From: Allomyces macrogynus ATCC 38327 | Lineage: Eukaryota > Blastocladiomycota > Blastocladiomycetes > Blastocladiales > Blastocladiaceae | Assembly (NCBI GenBank): GCA_000151295.1 | Contig: GG745364.1 | Location: 127,357 to 191,356 of the forward strand | Direction: 5' to 3' | DNA length: 64,000 bases | Part shown: in pieces, positions 10,401 through 21,124 of the stretch | How positions within the stretch are numbered: position 1 is the first letter of the stretch | Layout: every line of letters begins with the position of its first letter | Notes under the pieces: model-generated | What the model was told of the DNA's origin: nothing | The model's database searches: none | The model's input: the letters and a program-made list of their open reading frames with translations, nothing else | Program-made: the position numbers and the translations under genes

Positions 10401-11840
10401 AAGCGCGTCGAGGATGTGCTCGTCGACGATGGCATGCACTTTACGGGCCACATGGTCGTGATCACGTCGACGTGGCAACTGTCGCGCTTCCTGTGCACCG
10501 TGCGCGGCGCTCACATTCCCGCCGAGGATCTGCGACCGATCCTGTTCCTGTCGACGACATTGCCGACGCCCGACGAGTTCCGGTTCTTGGCGCCGTTCCC
10601 GCTCGTCTCGTTCATGGTAGCCAACGCACGCCGGCGCAAGGACTTGCAGCGCGCCAACGTGATCGCCGCAGACCGCGTCGTGATTCTGCCTGACGCCAAG
10701 TCGAGGCCGCAGACGGGCGACGACGCGAGTTCCGACGACGTGGTCGACCTGGGCCCAATTCTCACGCGACACTTGGTCGCAAACGTGGCTGCGCGCGCGA
10801 CCACGGCTGCGGCGAGCGCGGGCATCCACGAGCCGATGCCCATGCCGGCAGGTCCCAAGGAGATCGTGTATACCATAGTCGAGCTCGTTGACGCGGACGC
10901 CATCAAGTACCTCGATCCGTCGGCCGACGTGACGGGCGTTGGCGGGACCCACCAATACCACTTGCACCCGCTGCAGGCGACGCCGTGGCACGACGAGGAC
11001 GAAGAAGACACCGACCATGCGCTTGGGCATTCTGGTACCGCGGTGCGTTCTGATACGCCGGAGAAGAGCATGCACGGGACGACTAGCGACACGGTTGTGG
11101 AACTCGGTCCCGTGAGCGGCGAGACGCGGTCCGCGACGAGCATGGACCTGTCGGCGCCGCCGTTTGCCGGGGCAGTTCCTCCACGCCCGACCACGGCCGC
11201 GCAGCGCGACACGCGTCGTCGGCTGCGGCGTCGGATTGAGGAACAGAGCGACGTTGAAGCAGCACCGACCTTGTCCACCTTCGTGCCCCTGCCGAAAATC
11301 GACTTGATGCGCTTGGCCGCCCGGCCCGAACGTACGTCGCTGCACTCGCCATCGGCATTGTCGTCGTCGTCGGGCCGCCCCGCCAAGGCGATCCCGCCGC
11401 GGTGGCAAATGTTCTACATGCCGCAGTACGCGTCGGGCGAGGCGTTTTGCCCGAGTATGCTCGACACGATTCTCGTCTCGCACTACTATAACCCGGTCGT
11501 GCTCGATATTGTCAAGCTGTTTGCGGGTATTCGCACGCGCACGAATTTGCGGCTCGACCGCGAGCTCGGTCTGCAGCCGTCATTCCTGTACACGATCGAC
11601 GTCCCGCGCGAGTACGTTGGGCGCCCGTTCAAGGACTTGTTTGCAGGTTTGTGCATCGAGTATGGCGTCGTGACGTTGGGCCTGTATCGCGCACCGTGCT
11701 CGGTGCTTGGGAACGACGCTCATTTTGTGTATACGGCGCCGCACCCGGAGGTGGTGCTCAAGGCCGACGATGTCGTGTATTTGTTGAGCAAGGTGTGGAG
11801 AGACGAGAGCCGGGCAGGGTCGCCGGCGACGAGTGAGTGA
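7486..11840 (+). CDS. BK (Slo)-type potassium channel with two RCK domains
   Basis: Six exons: 7486..8419, 8475..8944, 9016..9189, 9269..9805, 9890..10078, 10158..11840. All phases agree (about 1328 aa). The long N-terminus is polar. TM segments start near 'AFAILLNLVTDAVLTVLYLV'. The second exon has the pore: 'LDALYLTVVTLSTVGFGDV' carries the K+ filter TVGFGD. After the pore come RCK1 ('NPHVVFIGRF', 'IQVVFLSRRRPS', 'NRIFFIQGSAL', 'ADAAFFISNN') and a diverged RCK2 that ends with 'FCPSMLDTILVSHYYNP', the landmark motif of Slo1 tails, and 'VTLGLYRAPC'. No canonical Ca2+ bowl is visible, although an acidic stretch 'DEDEEDTD' lies between the RCKs. The S4-like helix 'SRLRRFMHIRLELS' carries few arginines. 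Expected role: Ca2+/voltage-gated K+ efflux at the plasma membrane. The family call is secure; the gating ligand is not. Confidence 0.88.
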
Positions 11841-12118
11841 GAAGAGCCTGAAGTTGTTCTTGTTTGAACGGGATCATACCTACCACCAGCTGCGACCTCA
11901 TGGATCGCGTATCAATATCAATACCCTTTTTGTGACCGCTGATGGTGCCGCTGATGGTTTATCTGGGCAGGCGATGCGCAGAGTAAAAGATGTGAGAAGC
12001 CTGTTCAGATTTTACAACTCGCGGCAGCAGAATGATGCCTCCAAACACCTCAAGTCACACCCTTGGCTCGCCACACCGCAGAAACTATTTTGGCACATCA
12101 TAAGAAGGATTGTCCACC

Positions 12119-14383
12119 CTAAAGTTCTTCGAAAACTATATCTCTATAAACCAGAATGAGTGTCCAGCAAATTGCACGACGCGACCCATTCTCCTCCAGC
12201 ATAAACAAATAACTGCATTTCCAAAATCGCCTATTACTCGCCCCAACCTCGACTTTCATCGTACCCGTCACGATGCGCGTCCCCAGTTCCATCTTGGCTG
12301 TGCGGCAACCAAACTGCACCGCGCGCTTGGCTTCTTTGGATGTCACCTCGAGCCCCAATTCGCGCGCGACAAGCCGCAGTAAAATCTTGTCTCCGATGCC
12401 TTGCCGTATCGCGGATCGCATTTCGAGTGGACGGGCAAGGCCGGCAGGTACGTGACGACGCACTTGTCGAGGTACGGGAACCGCACTTCCTTGCCAAAAT
12501 GGCTCACGATACGGTCGTCGCGTCCTAGAAACCATCGTCAACGAATGCCGCCGACACAGAGCTGAATGCTAATAACCGAGCGTACCCAAATTACGCGACG
12601 CAATCCGATCGACCTCCAACTGCAACTCCTCCCCCGCCGTCCAGCCGCCTTTCTCCCACTGCACACGGTGCCGGCCGTACCCACCCACCAACTCGTCGGC
12701 CCCAAGCCCCGAAAAAAAGACAGGCGCCGCTCACGCGACCTCGCCACCTGCGTGCACCGCCCGCGCCGCGAAACAAAACGCCATCGCAATTGACATGTCC
12801 ATGAACGTATTGAGCGGTGCCATGAGCGCGGCAATCGTCGCGCGGCGATCCATAGCGGTCGCATACGGTACGTTGATTTCGAGCAAGCGCCAAGTGCGGG
12901 TGGGGGCGACGCGTTGCAGTTCGGCCAGGGCTTGGCGCGCGGTGCGTCGGTCGGGGACGGCCCGGGGATCGTGTGCGCCACCGGCGCTACCGCGCTTGGA
13001 GGCGGTGATGACCCGCGGGTTCTCGAAGTTGAGAAGGTGGACGGGGGAGGTGCACGGTACGTGGCGGTCGAGAAGGGCCGCGAGGATCTTGCAGTCGAGG
13101 CCACCGGAGAAGAAGACGGCAAGGGGCGCGTCGGTGGGGGTGGAAGGTGCAGGGTGGGCTTGCATGCGCACGCGGACCGATTTGGAGAGGAGGTCGAGCA
13201 AGTTGGTCACGGCGGCCGCATGGGCCTGGTCGAGGTCGTTCAGCACGGGGAAGTCGGCCGGGTTGGGGACTTGTGCGGCAAGGGCCGACGGGACGACCAG
13301 GTTGAGACGATAACAACAGAAGTGAGAGTCGAGGAAACAGCGACTCGAGTCTCTTGGGACGCACTTGGTCATGGAAGCGCGAACACGGCCACCGAACTCG
13401 ACTATCTACAAACTGGTTTGCGAACGTCAGTCGAGCTCGGCAACTTTCCACATTCATTTGCAAAACGAGGGCGTACCGACGACGCGCTCAGGCCCACCGA
13501 CCGCAGTTCGTCCACGGGCACTTCGGGACAACCCGGTGAATGGACCGACGACAGAGCCAAAGTATCGGCAGCGACACGGTGGAGAAGCGACCTGCGACCA
13601 ATGCAATCGCGGCCGTACCAGAGCGTATTGAGCCGGGCCTAAACGAAAAGCATGAGCGAGGCGATCATTGTGGCGCCAAAAACGAATGATGTACAGCATA
13701 CATTGAACAAGATCATGGCAAACTCTGCCTCCAAGTCCTCGAACAGCGCGACGATCCCGACTCGGAAATCGGCCACCGTGCGAGAACGATCGTCAATTTC
13801 ACCTAACTGGCGAATCAAGTACGCAGTATCGCTCTGAGCAGCCAAGAGGGTTCCCTGAAACGAGCAAACGAATCCAATGTGACGATCAGCCCACACAATC
13901 TCGAATCCTGGCCCTCAATCGGTCAACACGAGAGCAAGTCAAGGATTACAGCGCCATTCCGAAACATACGGGCTCCACGCCGGTGTACACCTCGCAACAC
14001 AAAATTAACTCGTTATCGCCGATACCGCCAAATCGAACCGGCTGATCGTCTCGTCGCGCAAGTGGAGGACTGACGCGAGCAGCTGCAGCTTCCCATCCTT
14101 GGCATGAACATTCCCTCCAGAGTCTTGGACATGTGTCGTTCCAATCTTCTTTGCTGAAGCATCGGCGTCTTGGGCATGGTGCTTGGACGGGACCGCGACC
14201 TCAACAAGCCCAAAGTGGTTGGGCCCGCGATGCTTGATCCTCGACGGGTCGACATGCGGAACTGGTATCGACGACGCCTTCTTGGTCGCTCGATTTGCTA
14301 GCTGATCTTGATCATGATGGTTTGCATCGAGTTGCGCTGAGTTGTCGGCCGGTGAGCGCAAACTGCGCAGCGATGCCGCACAT
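12119..14383 (-). pseudogene. ASNSD1-like asparagine-synthetase-domain protein, frame disrupted
   Basis: The whole ASNSD1 order is present. MCGIAAQFALT at 14383 is the glutaminase nucleophile Cys, followed by 'IKHRGPNHFG', 'LLASVLHLR', 'QPVRFGGIGDNELI' and, after a GTATGT...CAG intron, 'DTAYLIRQLGE' and 'EAEFAMILFN'. After a second intron come 'LWYGRDCIGRRSLLH', then the synthetase part: 'LAVFFSGGLDCKILAALLDR' (PP-loop SGGxD), 'LQRVAPTRTWRLLEINV', 'VFFSGLGADELVGGYGRHR', an intron (GTACGC...TAG), '[18 protein letters not shown]' and '[17 protein letters not shown]'. Breaks: a one-base shift after the MCGI exon, another between LHLR and DQPV (about 14060), an in-frame TGA at 12731-12733, and a shift at about 12400, where one extra G would restore 'DPRYGKGIGDK'. 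Sequence conservation is high, so base-call errors are as likely as real decay. Exon joins around 13300-13440 are uncertain. Confidence 0.7.
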
Positions 14384-14525
14384 GGTGGAGAATGTCCTCT
14401 CAAGATCAAGAAGTTTGGGGAAGACAAAACAAATCCAAAGCAACGAGCAGCCCGGCTGCAATAAATGACCTCAGAGTCTACAGCAACCCATCCGTGATCC
14501 AAGTCCACACAGTCTTCACCCACTC

Positions 14526-17500
14526 TCACAACCGCGACGGTGACCCCACCGCCATTCGCAGCGGCTCCTGTTCTGACGGCGACATCTCGCGCACCGGCGA
14601 CGTCCCCGACCTGATCCATTTCCGCCACCACGGCACGCCCTGCTTGCTCTTCTTCCCCTCCATTTTGTCACGGACCGGATCAACAAGGTGCGCGGCCGTG
14701 GCCACGGTGATCACGGGCAAACCCTGTTCGACTTCGTTGCCAGGAAACACGACAAGGTACGTCGTGAACACGATGGGCGACGTCACGTACGCGGCCATGG
14801 GGACAGTGGGTGCCGGTGGCGGGCTCACGGGCGCGAGTGCGATCAGGTCGCGGAATTGCGGCGCGGCGGGTGGAGATGAGGGCGTCGTTGGTGGAGACGC
14901 CGGGCGCGGGGGTTCGGGCTTGGTCGGTTTCGATAGGGAGCCGGGTGGGGGTGGAGCGTACAGTTCAGCCGAAAATGGCTGTTCGCGACGACGAAAGAAG
15001 CCAGGTCAGAATCCATCAACACGAGACCAGGCAAACTCAGAACCCGCACCACCGCGTTCGGAATCCACTCATCCCGTTCCCCGCGATCACTCGAGGGCGC
15101 TGCATGCAGCTGCTCATCGCTGCCCACGACCGTACGCGGGCCCGTATCGGTCCCAATCGCCGCGTCGGTGGTGCCGCGCGACTCGTCGTTCCCAGGCCAT
15201 TCGTCGAGCGACGCCGTGCTCTTGACTTGTCGCGAAAGACCCGGGAACTGCGTGTGCCGGTACAAGTCGTTGCCCTTGATCAGGTACATGAGCGCGAGCC
15301 GTTTGGGTGGGGCGCCGGGGCGGTTAGGGCTTCCGGCTCCTGCCAGACGCGATTGTCGCCGGAGACGGTTGATGGCCATGGCCGCGCTCGAGGAGATTAG
15401 GAGCAGGCCGATAATGACGCCCTGGAATGAGATTGAGACGATGTGAGTGATCAAGTGCCGAATGCACTTGTGTTGTGAGAGGAGAACCGCACCAGCTGCG
15501 CCGCCGACGTCGGCAAAAACGTCGACAACGGGTCATTCCCATCGTACGGCTGGGTCCCGACGATCACACGGAACTTGGCGTCGGTGACCCCCGTCGCTTC
15601 GACCTGTACGACGTACCACCCACCCCATCGGCGTGGGTCGGCCGCGTAAAAAATGCATGACGCGAGCGAGCTCGTGGACTGGGCCAGGTCGGCCAATCCG
15701 TCGCGATTGATGACCGACATGGTGACGAACGCGCCGTTGGTCGATTCGAGCGTGAAGTAGATGGGCAGGTCGGGTTCGTTGATCCAAATTTTGAAAGTCG
15801 TGGCGTCGCCGACGGTGAGTGACGCGGCGTGTGGTTGGTTGAGGTGGATCGGCACGCCTGGTGGTGGAGAGAAGAGTCAGAAGTGTTTCGAGGTGCGTTA
15901 CCAAGATAAATTAGAGGAGCGTACGTTGTGGGCACTGCGAAGTAGTGCACCCGTACTTGCACCGTCCGTTACACCACCCGCACCCTGGCTTCATGACACA
16001 ATCGTCGCAGTCGTTCGACCGGGCGCACCAGTTCGCGGACCTGCACACGGAGCGCAACCCCGGCGGGTCCGCGGGAGGCGCGACAGGCACCGCCACGACA
16101 TCCGCCAAATCCTGGCCGTTATGCCCCGCCGCAATCACCAACGACCCGTCACCCCTCGCGATTGCCGAATGTCCCGTCCGCCCCTTGCCCGGCACATGCT
16201 GCTGCGCGACCACCTCGAAACAATCGAGATCAAACACCTTGACGATCGGCGACATGCACTCGTCGCCGGCGCCGAGCAACTGCATCGGGCTCAACTGGCC
16301 GCCGAATAGGAGGGCGTGGTTACCGCCCGTGGCCGGGTGCAACGACGCAGTCGAGTAGACGTAGGCGCCGACCGGGAGCGTCTCGGGATCAACGAGGTCG
16401 TAGTACCAGAGGTCCGATGGGACGTGATAGCTCTGCGCGGTGCGGTGCGCAAAGACGTGGATGAACCGCGATTCGGGACGGTAGATGGCCGGTGCGCCGA
16501 GGGTCGCGGCAAAACTCGCGAATGGGTGCGAGCTCGAGTTGCGCTGCTCCCACGCGTTCGTGGCTATGTTTCGAAGCATGGGGTCAGCATCGTTGCAGCG
16601 GATCAGAGATGCGAAGAACGAGGGCGGGCGTACACGGGCTGAATGCAAACATGAGCCGGCTCGGGTACATGGCGCCCGACACGGTCGTCCACCCGCCGAG
16701 AACAAAGATCAGACCCTCCTGCTCCGCGGCAACGACCGTCGGCCAGTCCAATACGGGCGGCGCGACCCCATTCGCGATGGGCTGGACGAGCGCCCACGTT
16801 TGCTGCTGCATGTCAAACCGCCACAAGTCGTTGGTCGTGCCATAGTTTCGCACAACGCCGCCGAACATGTAGAGCTGGGAGTTGAGCATGACCATGGCGT
16901 GACCGTAGCGCGCGCTCGGGCCGTTGGCCGCAAATAAGGATTGCCATTGACCCGTCGCTAGTAACAATTGCACGCGCGGTCAGGTGAGCGAAACAGAAAT
17001 TGCGGCTAGCGAGCGGGAATGGAGCGCGCACCCAAATCCATGCGCAGGAGGTCCCACGGCAGCGTGGATCCGAACATGTTTTGGCCGCCCGAGAGGTACA
17101 TGGCGTCGTGCCCCGCATCGTAAACAGCAGCGTGCTGGTGCCGTGACGTCAGGAGCGGCGAGGAGATGCGGCCTACAACCAAGAGCGAGAACCGACAAAC
17201 AGGATCAGAACGCTGGCCCAAGGCGACAAGACGAGAATCAAGGACCCAAAACCTACTTTGCTCGCACAGCGTTCCTGTTCGGTTTAGGTAACACTGGCAC
17301 TGTCCGTTCACGCAAACTCCACCGCCAGAGCAATTGTTATCGCAACGGGAAACGTAGCGATATCGCGCAACGAACCCGCGCGACTCGACGTCGCGATCGC
17401 TCGAGAAATCGAGCACGATCGAGGGTCCCGACGAGACGAACTGGTCGTACGGGATCTGCAACGTGCGGTTGCCGCACAGTTGCGCCAAGAGCGTGCTTGA

Positions 17501-17936
17501 CCCGGAATTCACGTCGACGTTGTAGATGCGGAGAAAGTCCCAGCTACCGCGAGCACCGCCACTGTTTAGAGAGCAATTCGCGACTGGAAAGAGTACGCGG
17601 GTGGAGAGAGTACCTGCACTCGGTCTGGAACATGTCGAACGTGATAGTGACGATCATGTTGTAGGTGGGCGCGTTCAATCGCCATCGGCACGAGGTACTC
17701 GGCGAGTAGGTGCCAGGCGTAAAATCGTAGCTGATGACGCCCGCGGTACTGTTGACGGTCGTAATTGCAGGGCAGACGGCGGTCACGAGGCCAATGCTTG
17801 ATGCGAGCCAGGTCAGGCCAAACAAGAGCCATATCGTTGTGGGGAGCGCAAATTCATGGCTCTCTCTTCGCCAGCGGGCCCACAAACGAGGAACAAAAAT
17901 GGGACTATAGCGGAGAGGCGTTGCCAAGCAGACCAT
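14526..17936 (-). CDS. attractin-like CUB-EGF-kelch-PSI membrane protein
   Basis: Eight exons: 17936..17614, 17543..17257, 17172..17032, 16957..16634, 16563..15925, 15857..15493, 15421..15050, 14978..14526. All splice phases close, giving about 967 aa. Order: N-terminal signal-anchor ('IWLLFGLTWLASSIGLVTA'); CUB domain ('GVISYDFTPGTYSPSTSCRW', 'WDFLRIYNV', 'VARYRYV'); EGF ('CDNNCSGGGVCVNGQCQCY'); kelch repeats ('HQHAAVYDAGHDAMYLSGG', 'YGHAMVMLNSQLYMFGG', 'NHALLFGGQ'); PSI-type cysteine module ('CDDCVMKPGCGWCNGRC'). A beta-rich segment follows, then one TM ('GVIIGLLLISSSAAMAI') and a cytoplasmic tail with 'RPFSAEL' and 'DLIALAPV', matching the MASRPFA...PIALEP tail conserved in animal attractins. 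Attractin supports MGRN1-type ubiquitylation in animals; the partner here is unknown. Confidence 0.85.
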
Positions 17937-18471
17937 GATGCTGGACCCTTGTACTTGATGGTTTGCTTGGTGCGGCGGGTAAACGGCTGTCGCAAGAACT
18001 CGGCCCCGCGTGGTCGATCCTGAAGCGCGCTCCCAATGGTTTGCTGGCAGTCTGGTTCAATTTTCGGCGGCTGCAGCATGGAATAGCAAAGACGTACCAA
18101 ACGACAAGCTGACGGCGAGCAAAAAATGAAATAACTCTCCTCCGTTCAGATCGCGATCACATGTGGCGGCCTCACAAACGTGCGATGTCTCTTCCTTAGC
18201 CCACATCGGCGCAGGTTTTGCTCGCTTTTCACAGCTCCGCGGTCGACCGCTGTGGCTGCTGAAGGAGCAGTCGACGGCTGCTACGACGACGAATCTTTGA
18301 ATTACTTGTTGGCAAGATCGGACGGAACATCTGCAACCATCAGCACCCCTGGCAAGCAACAGCGAGCAAGCCAGCTGCACCTTGGATCCATCTTCTAGCT
18401 TTCCAGCTTGAATTCCGTATCGCCTGTGCACCTTTTCAGCACCATCAGGTATTACCAGCAACAACACGACC
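17937..18471. promoter_or_regulatory. divergent intergenic region
   Basis: 535 bp between the attractin-like start (minus) and the lipase start (plus). It presumably carries both promoters; no defined element seen. Confidence 0.5.
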
Positions 18472-20590
18472 ATGGCGCATATCCCCGTCGTCTCGCGGCT
18501 GCGCGTGAGCGAGTACTTTGACCTGGCGCTCGCCCTGCTCGCCATCCTGCTCGAGCAAGTCCTGCGCGTGACCATTGCCGTCTTCCCGTCGCGCACCGTC
18601 GACTATGTCCGATACAAGGCGATCCCGTCGATCCCACGCGTCTTTCGCGGGTTCATGGACCACGATGGCCACGACGACGACGAACCCATCGACCCGATTG
18701 CCGACATGACGCATATTCGCGATATGGTCGAGCACTTGTACGCTCATTTTTTTTTTGGATGCATCATGCTGCATGCGTTCGGGCGCTGATTCGATTGTTG
18801 CTGTACATAGCGGGTTTCCGCTCGAGGAACACCTCGTCTACTCGGACGGCTACTGCCTCGGCATCCACCGGATTCCACACGGCCCGTTCCCGCCACCTGT
18901 CGGCGCGCCCGAGTCGTCGACTGGCGCACCACGAGCCAATGGGTCAGCCAAGGGCAGCTTGTCGTCGAGCGCCGACGACGTCATGGTGCTGCCGCCAACA
19001 CCGATCTCGGTCCACGGCCGGCTCGTGGTCCTGCTGTGGCACGGGTTCATGATGTGCTCCGAGGTCTGGGTGTGCTCGAGGACCAATTCGCTGGCGTTTA
19101 TGCTGGCCGAGGACGGGTGCGTTCTACTCTTGCATCATGATGCCACCCGCGAAGCGCTGTTGATTGTCACCCGTGAAGTGCTGTTGATTGTCACCCGTGA
19201 AGTGCTGTTGATCTGATCGAAGTCGCACAGGTATGACGTGTGGCTCGGCAACAACCGCGGCAACAAGTATGCGTTCAAGCACTTGTCCAAGAACCCCAAC
19301 GACGCCGAGTTTTGGGACTTTTCGCTCGACCATTACACGCAGGACTTGAGCAACGTGGTGGACGTACGTTTCCGCAATCCGGTGTCGCTGCGCGATTGAT
19401 GGAAACTGATTAGCAAACCCGTCTCTAGTACATTCTTGCGCAGACGGGCCAACCGTCGCTCATCTACGTCGGGTTCTCGCAAGGTGCGCTCTCGCGAGTG
19501 GCAGTTCAACCTTCGCCACCAGGTGCTCACGCTTCAACACCACTAGGGACGGCGCAGCTCTTCGCCGCGCTCAGCTCGAACCCGGCACTCAACCAAAAGA
19601 TTCGCTTGGCGTGCTGCCTTGCACCGACCGGCAAACCACACGACTTGAAGCACTCGCTCGTTGCGTCACTCGTGAAATCGGTACGCTGACGCACTCCTCA
19701 CCCTTGACCCTCGCGCGTGTTCTCACTAACCCTCCACTGAGCAGAGCCCATCGCTGCTCTACCTCCTCTTCGGCCGTAAATCCGCGATCCCGTCCGTCTT
19801 CTTCTGGCAACGCGTGTTTGCGCGACACATGTTCATCCGCGTCATGGACGCGTCCATGGCGTTCCTCTTTTCCTGGACCAACTCGGAAATGTCGCGCTCG
19901 GCCAAACTGTCGCACTACTACCACCTCTACTCGCCGGCCTCGGTCAAGTCGGTCGTGCACTGGTTCCAAATCATTCGCGGATCCTTCTCCATGTACGACG
20001 ACGCGCCCGGCCTCCTGGCACCGCACGCGCTCACGCACGTGCCGGCGTCGTACCCGCTGCGGAATATCAAGACCCCAATCGCGTTGTTTTATGGTGGACG
20101 GGATACGTTGTCGGACCTCGGGTTTTTGCTGTCCCAGTTGCCGACGCCGGCGTTTGTATTGAAGGTGCAAGAGTATGAACACCTCGATTGCTTGTGGGCG
20201 TCGTCCGCACATTCTCGACTATTTCCGGCGGTCGTGGGGGTCATGCGCGCGCTCGGCGCTCAGCATCCGGACGGGACCCGCGCGGAAGTGCCCCGGGATT
20301 TGGTGGCCGACGAGGTCGTGGCTGAGGCGCTCGCGCATGGGACGGCGCAGTTGGGGGTCTTGGAAATGGCGACGCGGGCTGAGGACGAGACGGTGCTCGA
20401 GACGGTGGCGAAGCTCAGGGGGGTGCGGAAACGGGTCGTTGCGGCCGCTCCAAGGGGTGGGACGATGAGGGATGGCACGCGGGTGGTCGCGCATGGGGCG
20501 GGGAAGAAGCTGGCGGCGCGCGGGCATGGGAGGCATGTCCAGGTTGCGGCGAGGGCGGAGAGGGAAGTGTCGGAGAGCGGGAGTGAGTGA
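18472..20590 (+). CDS. acid-lipase-family steryl-ester/triacylglycerol hydrolase (Yeh/Tgl1 type)
   Basis: Six exons: 18472..18737, 18811..19116, 19231..19363, 19429..19483, 19547..19680, 19745..20590. Coding length closes at 579 aa. An N-terminal hydrophobic anchor ('YFDLALALLAILLEQVL') is followed by the AB-hydrolase-associated lipase signature across the first splice ('FPLEEHLVYSDGYCLGIHRI'). Then come 'LVVLLWHGFM' (oxyanion strand), 'YDVWLGNNRGN', and the nucleophile elbow GFSQG split by intron 4. 'TPIALFYGGRDTLSD' carries the likely catalytic Asp, and 'VQEYEHLDCLW' the catalytic His. Fungal relatives (Yeh1/2, Tgl1) hydrolyse steryl esters at the plasma membrane or lipid droplets. The C-terminal 100 residues are basic and family-specific. 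Confidence 0.85.
19142..19213. repeat. three tandem 24-bp units inside lipase intron 2
   Basis: Units at 19142-19165, 19166-19189 and 19190-19213. The last two are nearly identical (consensus starts GTCACCCGTGAAGTGC); the first has three or four changes. They explain why this intron (19117-19230, 114 bp) is longer than its neighbours at 63-73 bp. Confidence 0.9.
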
Positions 20591-21124
20591 ACGCGGCGGG
20601 TCTTTTTTCTTGGGCATGGAAATAGAGTGTGGTATCGCGTCCCCGCCAACTAGTTCCTGGCGTTTTGGGCCTGAGCCACGAGAAGTTGGTGCATGCTTGA
20701 CGCAGTCTTCGAGTATCCCACGTCCCCAATCTTCCTCTGACTACAGCGTTCCCGAGATCATCGTGTGATGCTCGCCATTTCATGCCAATTTCGTGAGCAG
20801 TACCGGGTGCCAGCACGCTCTCCCTCTCCGAGCGGCCGGGTCAGGCATGTCCATGTCCAGCGAGATCACGTCACCTGACCGCGTTTTGATTTATCCAACT
20901 CGACTGCTTCCAACTTTCGGTCGGCACTCCCTCTCCCCACCACCCACCGCTTCCTCTGCAGCGCAAATTGCTGCAATCGCTTCGATTGCCCTTTTCCACC
21001 CCGCAGCGACCCCTGGGATCAACGTCCCGCCTCGCCCTCCTCCCGGACCCCCGAATAGACCCGCGATAGACCCGTCGCGCACGCGGCGAATAGACTCTCT
21101 ACCCGATATACCCACCTTCGTATC
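20591..21124. promoter_or_regulatory. intergenic region upstream of the Cdc24-like gene
   Basis: 534 bp between the lipase stop and the GEF start on the same strand. No gene seen; expected to hold a terminator and a promoter, neither identified by motif. Confidence 0.4.

Noticed and set aside
12719..12733. Tiny intron that would remove the in-frame TGA of the ASNSD1-like gene
   Set aside because: GTGAGC and GTCGCG donors exist, but no AG acceptor follows within a workable distance before the conserved GADELVGGY segment.
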